NCBI GenBank assembly: GCA_030141605.1 | Contig: JAQGDQ010000218.1 | Span: forward strand, 186,001 to 250,000 | Source of the DNA: Tubiluchus corallicola | Lineage: Eukaryota; Priapulida; Priapulimorpha; Priapulimorphida; Tubiluchidae | Direction: 5' to 3' | Length of the DNA: 64,000 nucleotides | In this document: positions 23,029-34,055 of the stretch, piece by piece | How positions within the stretch are numbered: the first letter of the stretch is position 1 | Layout: the number at the start of each line of letters is the position of its first letter | Program-made: the position numbers and the translations under genes | The notes under the pieces: generated by a model | Told to the model about the DNA's origin: nothing | What the model saw: only the letters and a program-made list of their open reading frames with translations | Databases searched by the model: none

Positions 23029-23400
23029 TGCCTCCTCCTCCTCCAAGAGAGGGTGGCCCACACAGACCTCACCCTGAAATGCCATTTGTTAGTCCTGCCA
23101 TGGAACCCGGAAGCCGCCAACATGGACAGCCTTTCGTCTCCGAATCTTTACTGATTAGTATGACGTCAGCCAAACGTGGAACAACGAACAGTGTGAACAT
23201 GCGAGCAAAAAGACATGATTCAAGGCCCATGTGGGCAACCGCCATCAGACCTCTTTTTTACAGTCATTTTATAGTAAAACCTGGTGGTAGGTTTACGAAA
23301 CGTTTTCGTCGAAATGCAGACTCAGTGATGTTTGGCGAATATCCAAATGTGACCTCTGACAAAGCTGTTATGATGATGGAGCCAGTGCCAGAAGAAAACT
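23029..23400 (+). CDS. CACNG: Calcium-channel gamma subunit (TARP gamma-5/7-like), exon 2, symmetric loop-insert exon
   Basis: A 372-bp exon with a strong acceptor and a GTAAGC donor. It is entered and left in phase 1, so it can be included or skipped without changing the frame. It encodes residues 122-245, all in the first extracellular loop: a PPPPP start, no cysteine, an N-glycosylation sequon (NVT at 228-230), and basic sites RAKR (180-183) and RFRR (213-216) that fit the furin consensus. Nothing like it is known to me in vertebrate gamma subunits. Its reality rests on splice signals, phase and 124 stop-free codons. The open frame runs on past the donor into simple repeats, which is intronic. 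Confidence 0.65.
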
Positions 23401-24174
23401 GTAAGCAAGTTTATTTTATTAAGAAAAGTAAAAATAGTTTATCGTCATTTTCATTCGCACGATTACTGCAACTTTTAGTTGTTAGTTATTATCATCATCC
23501 AGTGTTTGAATTAGGTCAGCATCACGTGAATCGATGCAGGTATTTTGATGATGACCAAACCCATAATCATATCATATTATCATCGTCTTCGTCGTTACAA
23601 TTACCATTTCCATCACCACCGCCATGACTATTACCTTCATCATCATCGCCGTCTTCATCATCACCATCGTCGTCGTCGTCATCATCATCATCATCACATC
23701 GCAGTTGCGTTTGCATTAACTTAAATCTCCAGTCAGTTCCTCATTCTGTAATGTAAACAATATTTATAATTAGTACTATTATTACTGTTAAATGAGGAAA
23801 AATTACAAAATGAGAAACATCAACAAAACCTTGAAATGACACAATGGGAGAAGCTTTCTAGCTGTAATTTGTCAGCTTTTCACAGTAACGTAGTCATTTG
23901 TTACTGTAACAATGCGAACATAATCAATGCAGTTTTGCGTTCATTTATAATTCAGAAAAGCGTTTTTACAACAGAAGAAAAGATACATTTCAAAACCAGG
24001 AAAAATTCACATGATGACAAACATATATTAAAGTTTTAAAATAAATGGCAACTTGCGATTCCTGTTGTTGCTGTCATAATTTCATGTCAGGGATTTGTCT
24101 GGTCAGAGAAAAGAAAGTTATTATCAGAATTATATCTACGATAATTTATTGTAATTTATGCATGTGTTTTACAG
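23401..24174 (+). other. intron 2 of the gamma-subunit gene
   Basis: A 774-bp phase-1 intron. Contains interrupted CAT/CGT triplet repeats at 23570-23698. Acceptor TGTGTTTTACAG. Confidence 0.75.
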
Positions 24175-24276
24175 CCGAAGAAGGAGAGTCACACAATAAT
24201 TGCGAAAGGGTGAAGTATATCAACGTAGACGCAAAGAGCCGAGTGGACGACAATTTAATTACGATGGAAGTTGTTA
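24175..24276 (+). CDS. CACNG: Calcium-channel gamma subunit (TARP gamma-5/7-like), exon 3
   Basis: A 102-bp phase-1 symmetric exon encoding residues 246-279 of the long isoform. It carries Cys255 in NNCERVKYINVDAKS, which aligns with the second loop cysteine before the CFTIEYV segment of human gamma-5/7 and should form the conserved loop disulfide with Cys97. The end LITMEVV leads into RKVTRAMPAF of exon 4, matching the VNVLKMIRSATPFP region. Donor GTAAGT. Confidence 0.85.
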
Positions 24277-24486
24277 GTAAGTAATTACCCAAGGCAAACG
24301 TGGTAACTTGATAATAATAGTATCAGTGGGGCAATAACCATGTACACGGTAATTTATAGTATAAGCGGAACATACTAGCTTATAGGCGTCTTCAGAAAAC
24401 TAGTGCACTCTGTTCATGGAGATTAAGTTGAACGAAATTTATTTCTGAAGTTTTGTTCACAAAATTTAAAAAATTTATTAGTTGCA

Positions 24487-24487
24487 C

Positions 24488-24528
<41 letters not shown>
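24487..24528. repeat. (ATT)n microsatellite
   Basis: About 13 uninterrupted TTA/ATT triplets in intron 3. Confidence 0.95.
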
Positions 24529-24529
<1 letters not shown>

Positions 24530-26029
24530 GCATTATCATTATCATTAATAGTTAATACACAAATTGGCAAACGTCAATCAACCATGCAACTGAAATTTTG
24601 TTTACCAGTAAATTAGAGACATTATAACGGTGAAACATTGTGCTTCGGCAATATAGTAATGTAGATGTGTAGTGCTTGGAAGGTTCTGGATCTCTCTCAG
24701 CTTGAAAGGCAACATGTGTCAAACCCGTTCAAGATAATAAAACCAAGTCTGTCCGAAGCCAATTGGTTTCCTATTTTTTATTTGAATTTTTATACTGTTT
24801 CTGTTCACTGTTGGCCACGTGCAAGACTGGCACTTTTTATTTCCTTATGTGTAGTACAAGAGATTACCAAAATAATACTGATCTGCAGCATGTCATTAAT
24901 GTTTATTAAAGTCGAACATCCAATATTTGGTAGGCCTCTTCGTTTTTATTCACTAAGTTTTTTCTGGGATAACTTATGTTGTTTAGAACCATGTAGCTTA
25001 CACTAGTCTTTTAAACTGATTATGTACAAATTTCATACCAAGGTACTGGAACTGATCTGATGGCAGTATAATTTAAAAAAAGCATAGAATTCCACAAGTA
25101 ATTTGAATTATTTTTATTAGCGCTCTAGTCGGAGGATAACAACAACGTTTAATGTTTACAACAAAGTCTTGATATAATATTCTTGAGTGAAATAGTTGAG
25201 TCTTTTTTCATCAGTTTGCTTAACAGTATTTTGTAGTCTAGTAAGTACCCAACAGTGATGCAATTTCGTGAATAATTAATAATTTCTACTGAACATGTAC
25301 GCATCTTCATGTTTTTTGCCGATTTGTCTAAAGATTTCTATACTGCAGCTGCTGTCAACGAGCAAGAGTGTGAGACTGGGCCGCTTAGACGAGGCTTAGC
25401 ACACGCTATCGATTTGAGTATTGGAAAGTCTTGTCTTAGAGAGTTGATTATTTTTGATTAGTAAACGCAAGGTGCTCTGTGATTAAAGAGGTTTTACTTT
25501 AATACCTGATCTGTTTTAACAATAAATTACATCTGTTGCTGCTATAGCTACCGCTACTGCTATCCCGGCCGCTACCGCTTATGTTACCATCACTACCACA
25601 AGATTTAAGCATTTTTCAATTAATCGAATGTTCACCAAACATGGTGGGATAATGACGATCAAGCTCATACGCTAGCTCGCAGAAATCTTAGGGGTATTTT
25701 TATCGAATAGTGCGATCCATGTATCAAAACAGAAAGCGACAATGAAGAAATTGTGCGAATATAAGCTCATGGAGCGAAGTTTCTATATTTTTTTATTTTA
25801 AGTTAATTTCAGCATGTAGAAAACTGGTACATCACTCTTGATGTACTCTTGGAACATCACGCAGTGCCAATGTGCACGGTAAAGCCGAAAAGGTACTACT
25901 TCTTGATTATGCTTGCACGAATAATTGTACGCTTACGCTTGCATTACCTAATATCCTAATTTCAAGATTATTACTAATTATGAAATTAGCTGTCAATGGT
26001 TGAATTTTGAAACCAACTTCCGAAACAAA

Positions 26030-26125
26030 AGGAAAGGCGAAAAAGTTGAAACTAGACGTGGATTTGAACCAGAAACGCTTGAATTGTAAAATGTCATGAA
26101 CTCTAGACTGCTCAGCTATAATTAT
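26030..26125 (-). repeat. tRNA-derived SINE, copy B
   Basis: Minus-strand A-box-like TAGCTGAGCAGTCTAGAG (about 26103-26120), B-box GGTTCAAATCC (26060-26070) and tail CAACTTTTTCGCCTTTCC. Same arrangement and orientation as copy A, with diverged sequence between the boxes. Lies antisense in intron 3. Confidence 0.6.
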
Positions 26126-27004
26126 TATGTCTTATTCTGTCACTAGCTCTTAAATCCTTGTAGGACCCAAAAGACATTTGCAAAATCGCACTTTTTCACA
26201 CGTCTTTTCATTTGGGCAAATCTGAATTTAAAATTCAACACCTGCGGGTTAAATCTATCATTAATAGATGAGTTATAAATTAAAATTATAACTATTAAAT
26301 AGGCAAATTCAAGTTCAAGCTAGTATCTACATCTTCTCTTTCTCAATGGGATTGGCCCTGTACGTGAAGAGTGATGCACTAGCTTTCTACATGCTGTCAA
26401 TAACTTCATGTGATAAAAATTGGATAATTTTATGTATGTCTATTTCTATTGTTCTGCAGATGTAGGTAACATATAGATGTTTTTATTTATGTTATTTTGC
26501 CTAGGTCTCAAAGGCCTAACACTGGCCATTTTCCCTCTGCAATGGTAAATTTCAAAGATGCGAAGATAAAAATGCGAAGCAGTTGATTACTTCTTTACTG
26601 ATATTTTTTCCAACTGCTTGGATGCGTCATTTAAAAACATAAAACTCTTACAGAATTTTTAACAACTAGGCAAAAGGTCTCTAGTGGAAATCGGACCCCG
26701 CACAATGCACATCGCCATTCCACGTTGCCATTTTGATAGATATTGAGTTACTTTTACTCCGTAAATATTTCACGTATTGATATAACATAAGCAACTCTGA
26801 TATAGGCATTATAGTTATTACTTGCTTTGTATCAAATAAAAGTAGTCTAAGGACAATAGTCAAATAAGCCCAGCAGTAGCTTCGTTCTGGCCTAAAATCT
26901 AATTGCTAACTCGCATAAAAGTTTTTAATATTTCGATAATTAAATTTTCAAGTAATAGCGCTTGATGTGAAAACGTTGATTAAACAGTGTTGTTTTTACC
27001 ACAG

Positions 27005-27139
27005 GGAAAGTAACAAGAGCTATGCCAGCTTTTGTAATAACAATGGTACTGTTGCTAATAGCTACAATAAATAGCATCATAGGTAACCATCACAAAGACA
27101 AAAAGTTGGTAATCGCTGCTACTTTTTATATTTTATCTG
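27005..27139 (+). CDS. CACNG: Calcium-channel gamma subunit (TARP gamma-5/7-like), exon 4
   Basis: A 135-bp phase-1 symmetric exon for residues 280-324. RAMPAF is followed by membrane span 2 (about 289-306), a short basic cytosolic turn NHHKDKKL, and the first half of span 3 (VIAATFYILS), which continues into exon 5. This matches the spacing and the FFILSGLS stretch of gamma-5/7. Acceptor ACCACAG, donor GTAAGT. Confidence 0.87.
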
Positions 27140-28496
27140 GTAAGTTATCATTCTTTCTGAGTTTTCAAAGTTAAACATTAAAAAGCGCTATAATAACCAG
27201 AGCTTCTCACCATCATAGACATCAACTGTAGGGTGTCGAAACATCTTTATACCTGTCCAAGAGACAGATGCTGGCAGTGACGTACTCAATTAACTAGCAA
27301 GGCTGAGGGCTCTCCTGAGATTGCACATGGGCAAAATAGATGAATATGTTTTTAAATAAAGATTACCAAGGAAGTTTTCGAGCAACAGCGCTTTCTACAT
27401 AATGTGGAGTAGTTTAGGTCTACGCATTCGTATAAATAATCCTGACAGTTATCATGACTTCTGAACGCCCAAAAACGACATTGTAGTAGAAAAGAAGCTG
27501 TGTCAAAAGAGAAGAACATCTTTTACCTGTCTGTGCACCTAAAACGCATCATACTAATTAGTGTCTAGAGGCGTCAAGGACTGCCAATGGACGTCACTTA
27601 GCGTCCAGGAACTAAGTAGTGGTAAGAAGGCTGGAAAAGAACGGCAGGTTATCTGTTGCCATTTTTCACAATTTAGCATTCTGTAAAGCAGTATCTAATT
27701 TAAGCACAGGTCCTACTAACGACGATGATGTTTGTGGCCGGATCAGCTCTTTCAATAGCAACAATAACCACACTGCCACAATAATCATTATCAAAACCAC
27801 ATTTACCATCATCATCCTCAAAATTATCAATCACCAACACCACCGCCACCGCCACACCCACCACTACTACTATTATAGTCACCATCGCCGTTACCACTAT
27901 TGCAATCATTACCATCATCATCACCACCACCACCACCAACATTATCACCAAAATCATCGCTCTATCTTCACGATACTTCATCACTGACGGCCTAACCATA
28001 GTCGTCGTTCATTATCAGTATGATTTGAATTACCGCTTTTTTAAATCTCATAATTATTTTAATATTGTTTTAGCTGTACATTATTCCAGCATTGTCATCT
28101 TGTGTCATCGTATATAAGTTGTAGATACAGCACCATCGTCATCGTCATCGTCGTAATTGTCATCATTGTTATCATCATTATCATCGATGTCGTCGTCATC
28201 TTCGGCATCATTACCATCCATGGTGATAATGCTTGACATTTTTTAATTCTTAAGACTGTTTACAATTTTTGCTTTAAGCTGTTCACTTTACAGTTTGCTG
28301 CATCCTTGCTTGACATTTTTTAATCTTTCAACTTACTAATGTTGCATTTCTAAATTCAATTGTGAATATAATTCAATTAGGCTTAACTGCAGTCTCTCAC
28401 TCACAACAGCATCATTTCTCCCATTTCACAGTACTATAACACATGGAGCTTATTTCTGCAAATTTAGCGGATAATGTATGATTTTCTGTGCTTTAG
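27140..28496 (+). other. intron 4 of the gamma-subunit gene
   Basis: A 1.36-kb phase-1 intron dominated by CAT/CAC/CGT triplet repeats (27735-27975 and 28130-28225). The open frames across them (His-rich on plus, Val-rich on minus) are repeat artefacts. Two near-copies of TTGACATTTTTTAAT occur near 28232 and 28309. Confidence 0.75.
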
Positions 28497-28813
28497 GTAT
28501 GTCATGTGCCATTGGGATTATAATTTACATATCTGCTATTAACGACGAAGCCAACTATGCACGTAAGAAAAACGTAGCATCGAATGAGCAGCGCTTTCAG
28601 TACTGGTACAGTTGGTCGTTCTGCTTTGTTGTAACGTCATTCGTGATGTCACTCGTGACGTCAGTGTTGGACATATCCGTGTACCTGCGGACATATACAA
28701 CTAATGTAAAAAACATGACACAGATAATACCTGGCTTGTCGAAGAAGGCGATGGACGCTGGCATTACTTTGACCAGTGATGATGAACAGCAGCAAAATGT
28801 TTACATTATGTGA
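28497..28813 (+). CDS. CACNG: Calcium-channel gamma subunit (TARP gamma-5/7-like), exon 5 with stop
   Basis: The last exon (residues 325-429) completes span 3 with GMSCAIGIIIYIS, followed by AINDEAN, directly comparable to the LYISSINDE of human gamma-5/7. The second extracellular loop is followed by YWYSWSFCF, which takes the place of the family's YGWSF, then span 4 (about 363-388) and VYLRTYT. The cytosolic tail is only about 40 residues, much shorter than the tails of vertebrate TARPs. It ends QQQNVYIM, whose Tyr-X-hydrophobic end could be a class II PDZ ligand, though this is speculative. Stop TGA at 28811-28813. Confidence 0.9.
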
Positions 28814-29760
28814 AATTTTTGCCCTAGATCAGAGGCTTACATGACACAATACATTTATTATAGCTTAGCCCCTTTCACACGACATCACTTAAAGGACAAG
28901 AAAAGTGTGCCAGAAGTATGTTTCAGAAAAATCGCCTTAAAAAATTATATTACTGTATAGCAATTTTATGCACACGTCGTACTCTCATTTAAAGGCATTT
29001 TTGCTTGTTTTCATTTTACATCTCCCGCAATACTGTTCCGAAGTCGCCATTACATGACGTCACTACGCAAACCTAAACCTGGGGAAGAAAAGGCAATGTT
29101 AAATTATGTCCCAAAAGACTTTCCATGCAAATTTATATTACTTGGCTTTCGTTTATCTGCTGAGAAGACTTACGTAACCAGAAAAGAAAATTATTAATTA
29201 TTTACAATGTTTTCACCAATTGTCGCTGACTCACCACTGACGCAAAAACGTATTTTTAATCTTATTGACAAGATACAGTAATTTAAAATTTTACTCACTT
29301 AGTGACGTGTGCGCTACGAAAGCTCTGATTATTTTTTCAAAGTTTACACAATGTTATCTAAACTTGTTTCAAATGACCTATCGTCAAAATGGCTGCGTCT
29401 AGCAGTTATTGCGGGAGTTTAAATTTACATGTTTTATACAACGTTACTGCTGATTGAAGTCCTATATTTAAAAAGGCACTATGTAAGTGATATAAAATTT
29501 CAATACGATTTTTAAAGCTTTATGTACATGGAGGGTTTCTTGTGCTTTAAGCATTTTGATAAAAAATTAAACAATCAACAAACAATAGGCAAATCAATTA
29601 TCTCATTTCACGTCCAACACTGCATCTCGGTAAACTATTCCAATCAAACATTGAAATGAATATCTTAACAAAAACTTGAAAATAATTTCTTAAGTATTCT
29701 AGCAGTGAGACAAGCAATAGTTAATCGCATGCAAAACTCCAGCCCTCCTGACAAACTGTT
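28814..29760. other. 3' UTR/intergenic, no feature recognised
   Basis: AT-rich; no clear AATAAA within the first 100 bp after the stop. Confidence 0.4.
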
Positions 29761-29765
29761 CCCAA

Positions 29766-29767
29766 AT

Positions 29768-29815
<48 letters not shown>
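29766..29815. repeat. (TA)n microsatellite
   Basis: Alternating TA with one ACATATAT interruption. Confidence 0.95.
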
Positions 29816-29817
<2 letters not shown>

Positions 29818-30179
29818 AAGAGCTTGCTTTCAAAACCGGGATAAGTGCATATTTGGTCGATGCAGCCGGCTTCATAAACGTGAAAAGTTATTTAGTCAAA
29901 CCAGGATATATGCCATACCATATAGCCAGTACACGAACTTTCCAATCTAAATCAGATGTATTTAACACGTAATTTCAATCAAATCGGGGGATACTTGCAT
30001 TTCGACCAACCAGGGCCCAGCTCTTGGATCACGTGATCTAGATTTCTACCGTTTTTCAAAGTGGTCGCTTCTGATGAGGAAATCTCAAACTAGACATGTG
30101 GAGTGGAAAATCGTGGCGGAGATAGAAAATCTGAAAAGAGTATTGAGAAGAAAAACTCTGTCAGGCGATTCATAGGAAA

Positions 30180-31409
30180 ACTTAAAGGTACTGAAATATG
30201 GTCGGAATAAAAGCATTCGAATGTACTTACCAGCGGAGATGAAAATATCAGCCATTTATGCAGAGTTTATAAACCGAGCTCCTGGAGAGCACAAAGTAAA
30301 ATTTATGATGTTATACAGAATCTTCGTAAATGACTTCAGCATTGGTTTCCGAAGCCCACGAGTGGACACGTATACCTTGTGAGAAAACAAAATATGAAAT
30401 AAAATAGCAGATGGGAGATTGAAGCAAGAAAGCATTACAAAGCTGCGAGTGCACAAATTACGTGCCAAATCATTCTACGACATTTTGAGGCAGACGAATA
30501 TTCTGACAGTTGTTTTTGATCTACAACAAGTTCATAATCTGCCAAGGCTCACAATTCAAGAGGCTTACTATTCCAGAAAACTATCATTCCATCATTTTGC
30601 AATGTGTCCCGGAGGTAGAAATATTGCATATACATGGACTGAAAATCAGTCTCATCGAGGATCTAATGAGATTGCAAGTTATGTTCATGGCTTTCTTACA
30701 GATGATTTCAAACAAATAAACAAATGGATTGTTTTCCAAACACGACTCCAGTACGTCTGGTGCGTGATGGATGCGGGGGTCAAAATAAAAACAACATTAT
30801 GTTAGCTTTGGCAATACTCTGGCTCTGTACCGCCCCTGCTCAGATAAAGGGGTGGAATTTCTGTTCCCTGTACGTGGACATTCATTTTTACCGTGTGATA
30901 GACTATTTGGCACGATATAAAGTGAACTAAAATCTCTAGAGACCATCATTTCCCCTGAAAAGTATATCAGTGTTATCGAAAAACATTCCGATGTAGTGGA
31001 GAAAATTGGTGACTATCACATGCATGACTGGAAAGAACTTGCTGCTGTGTATTTTAAGACTCTGTCGCATATTCAGGATGCAAAACGAATTATTCTTACC
31101 AAAGATAAAAACAATAATGTTCTTGTGAGAAGCAAAGTGAATTACCGATCTGATATTGGCACGAGCATCAGGCTGCTCAAGCGTGGAAAGAAAGCACCAC
31201 GCTCTGTCCTCACACCGAAGTTGCTGCCGGAGAATGTCATGATTTCACAGAAGAAAAAGAAACACATTTTTTCACTCTTAAAAGCCGCTTTTGGTGAAAA
31301 CTGGATACAGGATGAGAAATTTGCATTTTATGCAAATCTGGAGTCTTACAAGAAGATGAGCCTGAGCCTGGGGAAGGACGTAATTGTTGCGCTGAGGATT
31401 GTGGTGTAA
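30180..31409 (+). pseudogene. degraded transposon-type gene, DUF7869-like
   Basis: Consecutive plus-strand fragments in different frames make one broken protein. 30226-30383 encodes YLPAEMKISAIYAEF, then FVNDFSIGFRSPRVDTYTL. 30419-30725 encodes LPRLTIQEAYYSRKLSFHHF and NQSHRGSNEIASYVHGFL. 30765-30930 starts DGCGGQNKNNIMLALAILWL. 30996-31409 encodes IGDYHMHDWKEL and VNYRSDIGTSIRLL. The order of a basic/Cys-type front, then DGCGGQNKN, then a His-rich segment resembles a multi-copy family known from insects, hydra and other invertebrates, annotated as DUF7869 and suspected to come from mobile elements. Several frameshifts and stops show it is dead. Family name is from memory. Confidence 0.6.
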
Positions 31410-31860
31410 GAATTCAAAGCAAAACTAGACTTTTCTGTATCCTTTTCACTGTGACTTTGATGTGTATGTGTCAAAAGTGAATAAAATTTGAGTTCACTGT
31501 ATATTTTCAATCAAAAACCGAATATTTGATTTAATGGATTTTGCATTCAAACCAAGATGTTTGAATGGTTTTCAAACAAAGCAAGACTTATTCATGTGGC
31601 TGATGCAAATTGTGTCCCCCCAGTTCATCCAAAATCAAAAAGGAATAAATGGATAACTTGCTTTAGTCCATCTGGTGCTGATATGTGAATATCGGAATCT
31701 GGCTGAAATCGTGACATGGATATTGAATTTGCCTAATTACTCAAAAGTCATTATGATGCATATTTTTGGTTTTGAAAGTAAGTTCTTCATAAACGACTTT
31801 TCAAAAGTGATAACAAGAGAAAAGTGGGAAGTGGGAGTTTCACTGAGAGAGGGACGAAAA
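31410..31860. other. 3' flank of the DUF7869-like relic
   Basis: AT-rich, with AATAAA at 31480-31485 (GTGAATAAAATTTGAG), about 70 bp after the last coding fragment, a possible old polyadenylation signal. Element ends were not found. Confidence 0.4.
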
Positions 31861-31866
31861 AGAGGG

Positions 31867-31910
31867 TAGTGGGAGGGAGAGGGAGGGAGGGAAGGAGGGA
31901 GGTAGGGAGG

Positions 31911-31960
<50 letters not shown>
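31867..31960. repeat. (GGGA)n/(GA)n purine tract
   Basis: GGGAGGGA-type repeats (31867-31914) passing into pure GA dinucleotides (31915-31960). Confidence 0.92.
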
Positions 31961-31962
<2 letters not shown>

Positions 31963-33884
31963 CGAAAGTGGAAGAAAAGGGATTGTACTGAAGATGACAG
32001 CGTCTTCGTTTAGATCTCATTCACGTTTATATGGATTACAGGGAGCCGGGTCTAAGTTAAGCGAAATTGAAAGCACGTACAAAAAACAACGTGAATGGTA
32101 CGGTTTGTGCGATAATGTAACACATTGAGTTAACTTACTGAATTTACATTAACTTACTGAATATAAATGAGTTCATTATATATAAACGTATAAAAAATAG
32201 ACCGCTATTTTTATTGATTTTTCTGTTTGTTTTGCTTTTATGTTCATCGTTTATGATAGCACTAATACTACAAGTTTGCAATAATATATACCCTTAAGCA
32301 CCCATGGAGTTCTGTGCAGGGGTCAATAGTTCTTTTTACATAGGCTTACCGCAATAGGATTTATCCATAAGCACATATAATTATGGAGCTTTGGTGTTGT
32401 CTTCTCTTAGTCATTGTTCGAAGTGCGATGAGATAGCGTTTCTTATATAAGGTTTAATTTTAAGTGTTTTGTCACGTGGCATTTTTAAGGATGACTGTCA
32501 AGTTAACTGTTATCATAAGTGAAGTGTTTTAGGTTCTTAGCAACATCAAGTAGATAGAGGAATATATAGTGTCATTTATGAATACAACTAACAAGTGTAG
32601 AAAATGAGACGTCCAAATTCTGCAACAAGGGGGCGAATTTATTTCAGTTTGCCGCAGAGGATAAATATTCTGTACAAAAACTTCATGCATATAGCAAATT
32701 ACTTCCAACGTTCAGGCTAGGCGTTACCATTAAAAAGCCTCATGAAGTCTTCGTGAAGTCATATTTCGTGTTAAAATGTGGGACTATGAGTTTCCATTTG
32801 AAGCGTCAAACCCGAGGTTAAAAGCTTTTACCACCCCCACCCCCATGAATCTGAAAGCTACTTTCCTCATAGGTAAGCAAAATCAGTTCATGTTTGAAAT
32901 ACAAAGTCAACCAAATTTACACAAAGAATGTACAGTTGCCTATTTGACTAAAATATATTGTTTCTTGATACCTTGTCAAACGTGAAATGATGACTGACAT
33001 TTATTTTTGAAAAGTATATTACCCCAATATTATTGTAGAGGCTTCAATGTAGACCTGCTGATGAAATACTTTTATCTATCTATCTTACAGAGAATGTAAG
33101 CTCATTAAAAGTCAGTTTGCGTCTGACCAATATTGCTTGCCTGCCATGTCGAATTTCGTTTCAACGCGAAATTGATTAATTTCAGATTTCTGGGAACAGC
33201 GGACGATGGCCAATGTATGAGGATTATTAGGCTTCAAGAGGACTTTAATAACTGTCAGAGAAATCATAAGTACAGTTCTACTCCGCCTTTATGATGGTGG
33301 CTGAGAGAAAACGAATTCGTGATTGAATCTTTTATGGTTTAACATCAAAACTTAGCAAAAATGATGCTATTTAAATTATACTACCTGTTTGTTTTGTACG
33401 GCTGCAAAGAAAATAACTTCATTGAAAGACAATTATCACACGTTAATTAGCAAAGGTAATTAGTTAAGTAGCACTTAACTACGTTTCCTTATACTGATTT
33501 ATATTGTGACATTACGTTTCACTATTAAGTTATGTTTAGTTAATAGTATAGGTAAATGTCGCGTGTATGTAAAAGAACAGAACAGTAGCAAGACTAATAA
33601 ATATACCTGCGTATCAGTATTGTTTAAGTACCTAGATCTAAAAGTGTCTTATGTGTGTAGTGAAATACAAGTCACTACAATACAATACAAAACAATGTAC
33701 TTTAAACCTATCCAAGAGATCATTCTACTAACTGATTACAAAAACACACACACAATAACACGTTATAACTCGTTATATACACTAGTTATTAACTAAAGAT
33801 ATTAAAGTTATTAAAGATAGGTTGACTGCTCAGTGCACGAAATGGAAACTAAAGTTACAATGATATTCCATATTCATAATGTAG
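31961..33884. other. intergenic, no feature recognised
   Basis: AT-rich unique-looking sequence. The open frame at 33506-33796 has no recognisable product. Confidence 0.4.
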
Positions 33885-34055
33885 TAAGACATTATAACGA
33901 CATAACCACGTCGTTATAGCGAGTTAGTATTTCGTTAACACGAGGTAACAAGTCGTAATAAGGTAGTAAGTCTTTATAACGAAATAGCTATATCGCTGTA
34001 AAAAAAATAATTATATTTTTCTTCCAAAAACAAGTTTGACAATAACGGAGCTCAG
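33885..34055 (-). repeat. CTCGTTATAACGAG palindrome element, copy 4 (inverted)
   Basis: Reverse complement of the intron-1 family: units such as ACGTCGTTATAGCGAGTTAG followed by the complement of the AT head (ATAATTATATTTTTCTTCCA) and GGAGCTCAG at the edge. Shows the family is dispersed and not confined to the gamma-subunit intron. Confidence 0.65.

Larger units (their letters stand above)
24277..27004 (+). other. intron 3 of the gamma-subunit gene
   Basis: A 2.7-kb phase-1 intron with an (ATT)n tract (24490-24526) and a SINE (26.05 kb). A stretch at 25349-25461 looks like a possible cryptic terminal exon. The 113-codon open frame at 24665-25006 has no recognisable product. Confidence 0.75.

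Noticed and set aside
23401-23627. Extension of the exon 2 open frame past 23400
   Set aside because: A good GTAAGC donor lies at 23401, and the sequence beyond runs into CAT/CGT repeats; exon 3 also fits the phase after splicing.
24665-25006. 113-codon open frame within intron 3
   Set aside because: No recognisable domain and no splice sites joining it to the gene.
27619-27999. His-rich plus-strand and Val-rich minus-strand open frames
   Set aside because: Triplet-repeat DNA in intron 4 of the gamma-subunit gene read in two directions.
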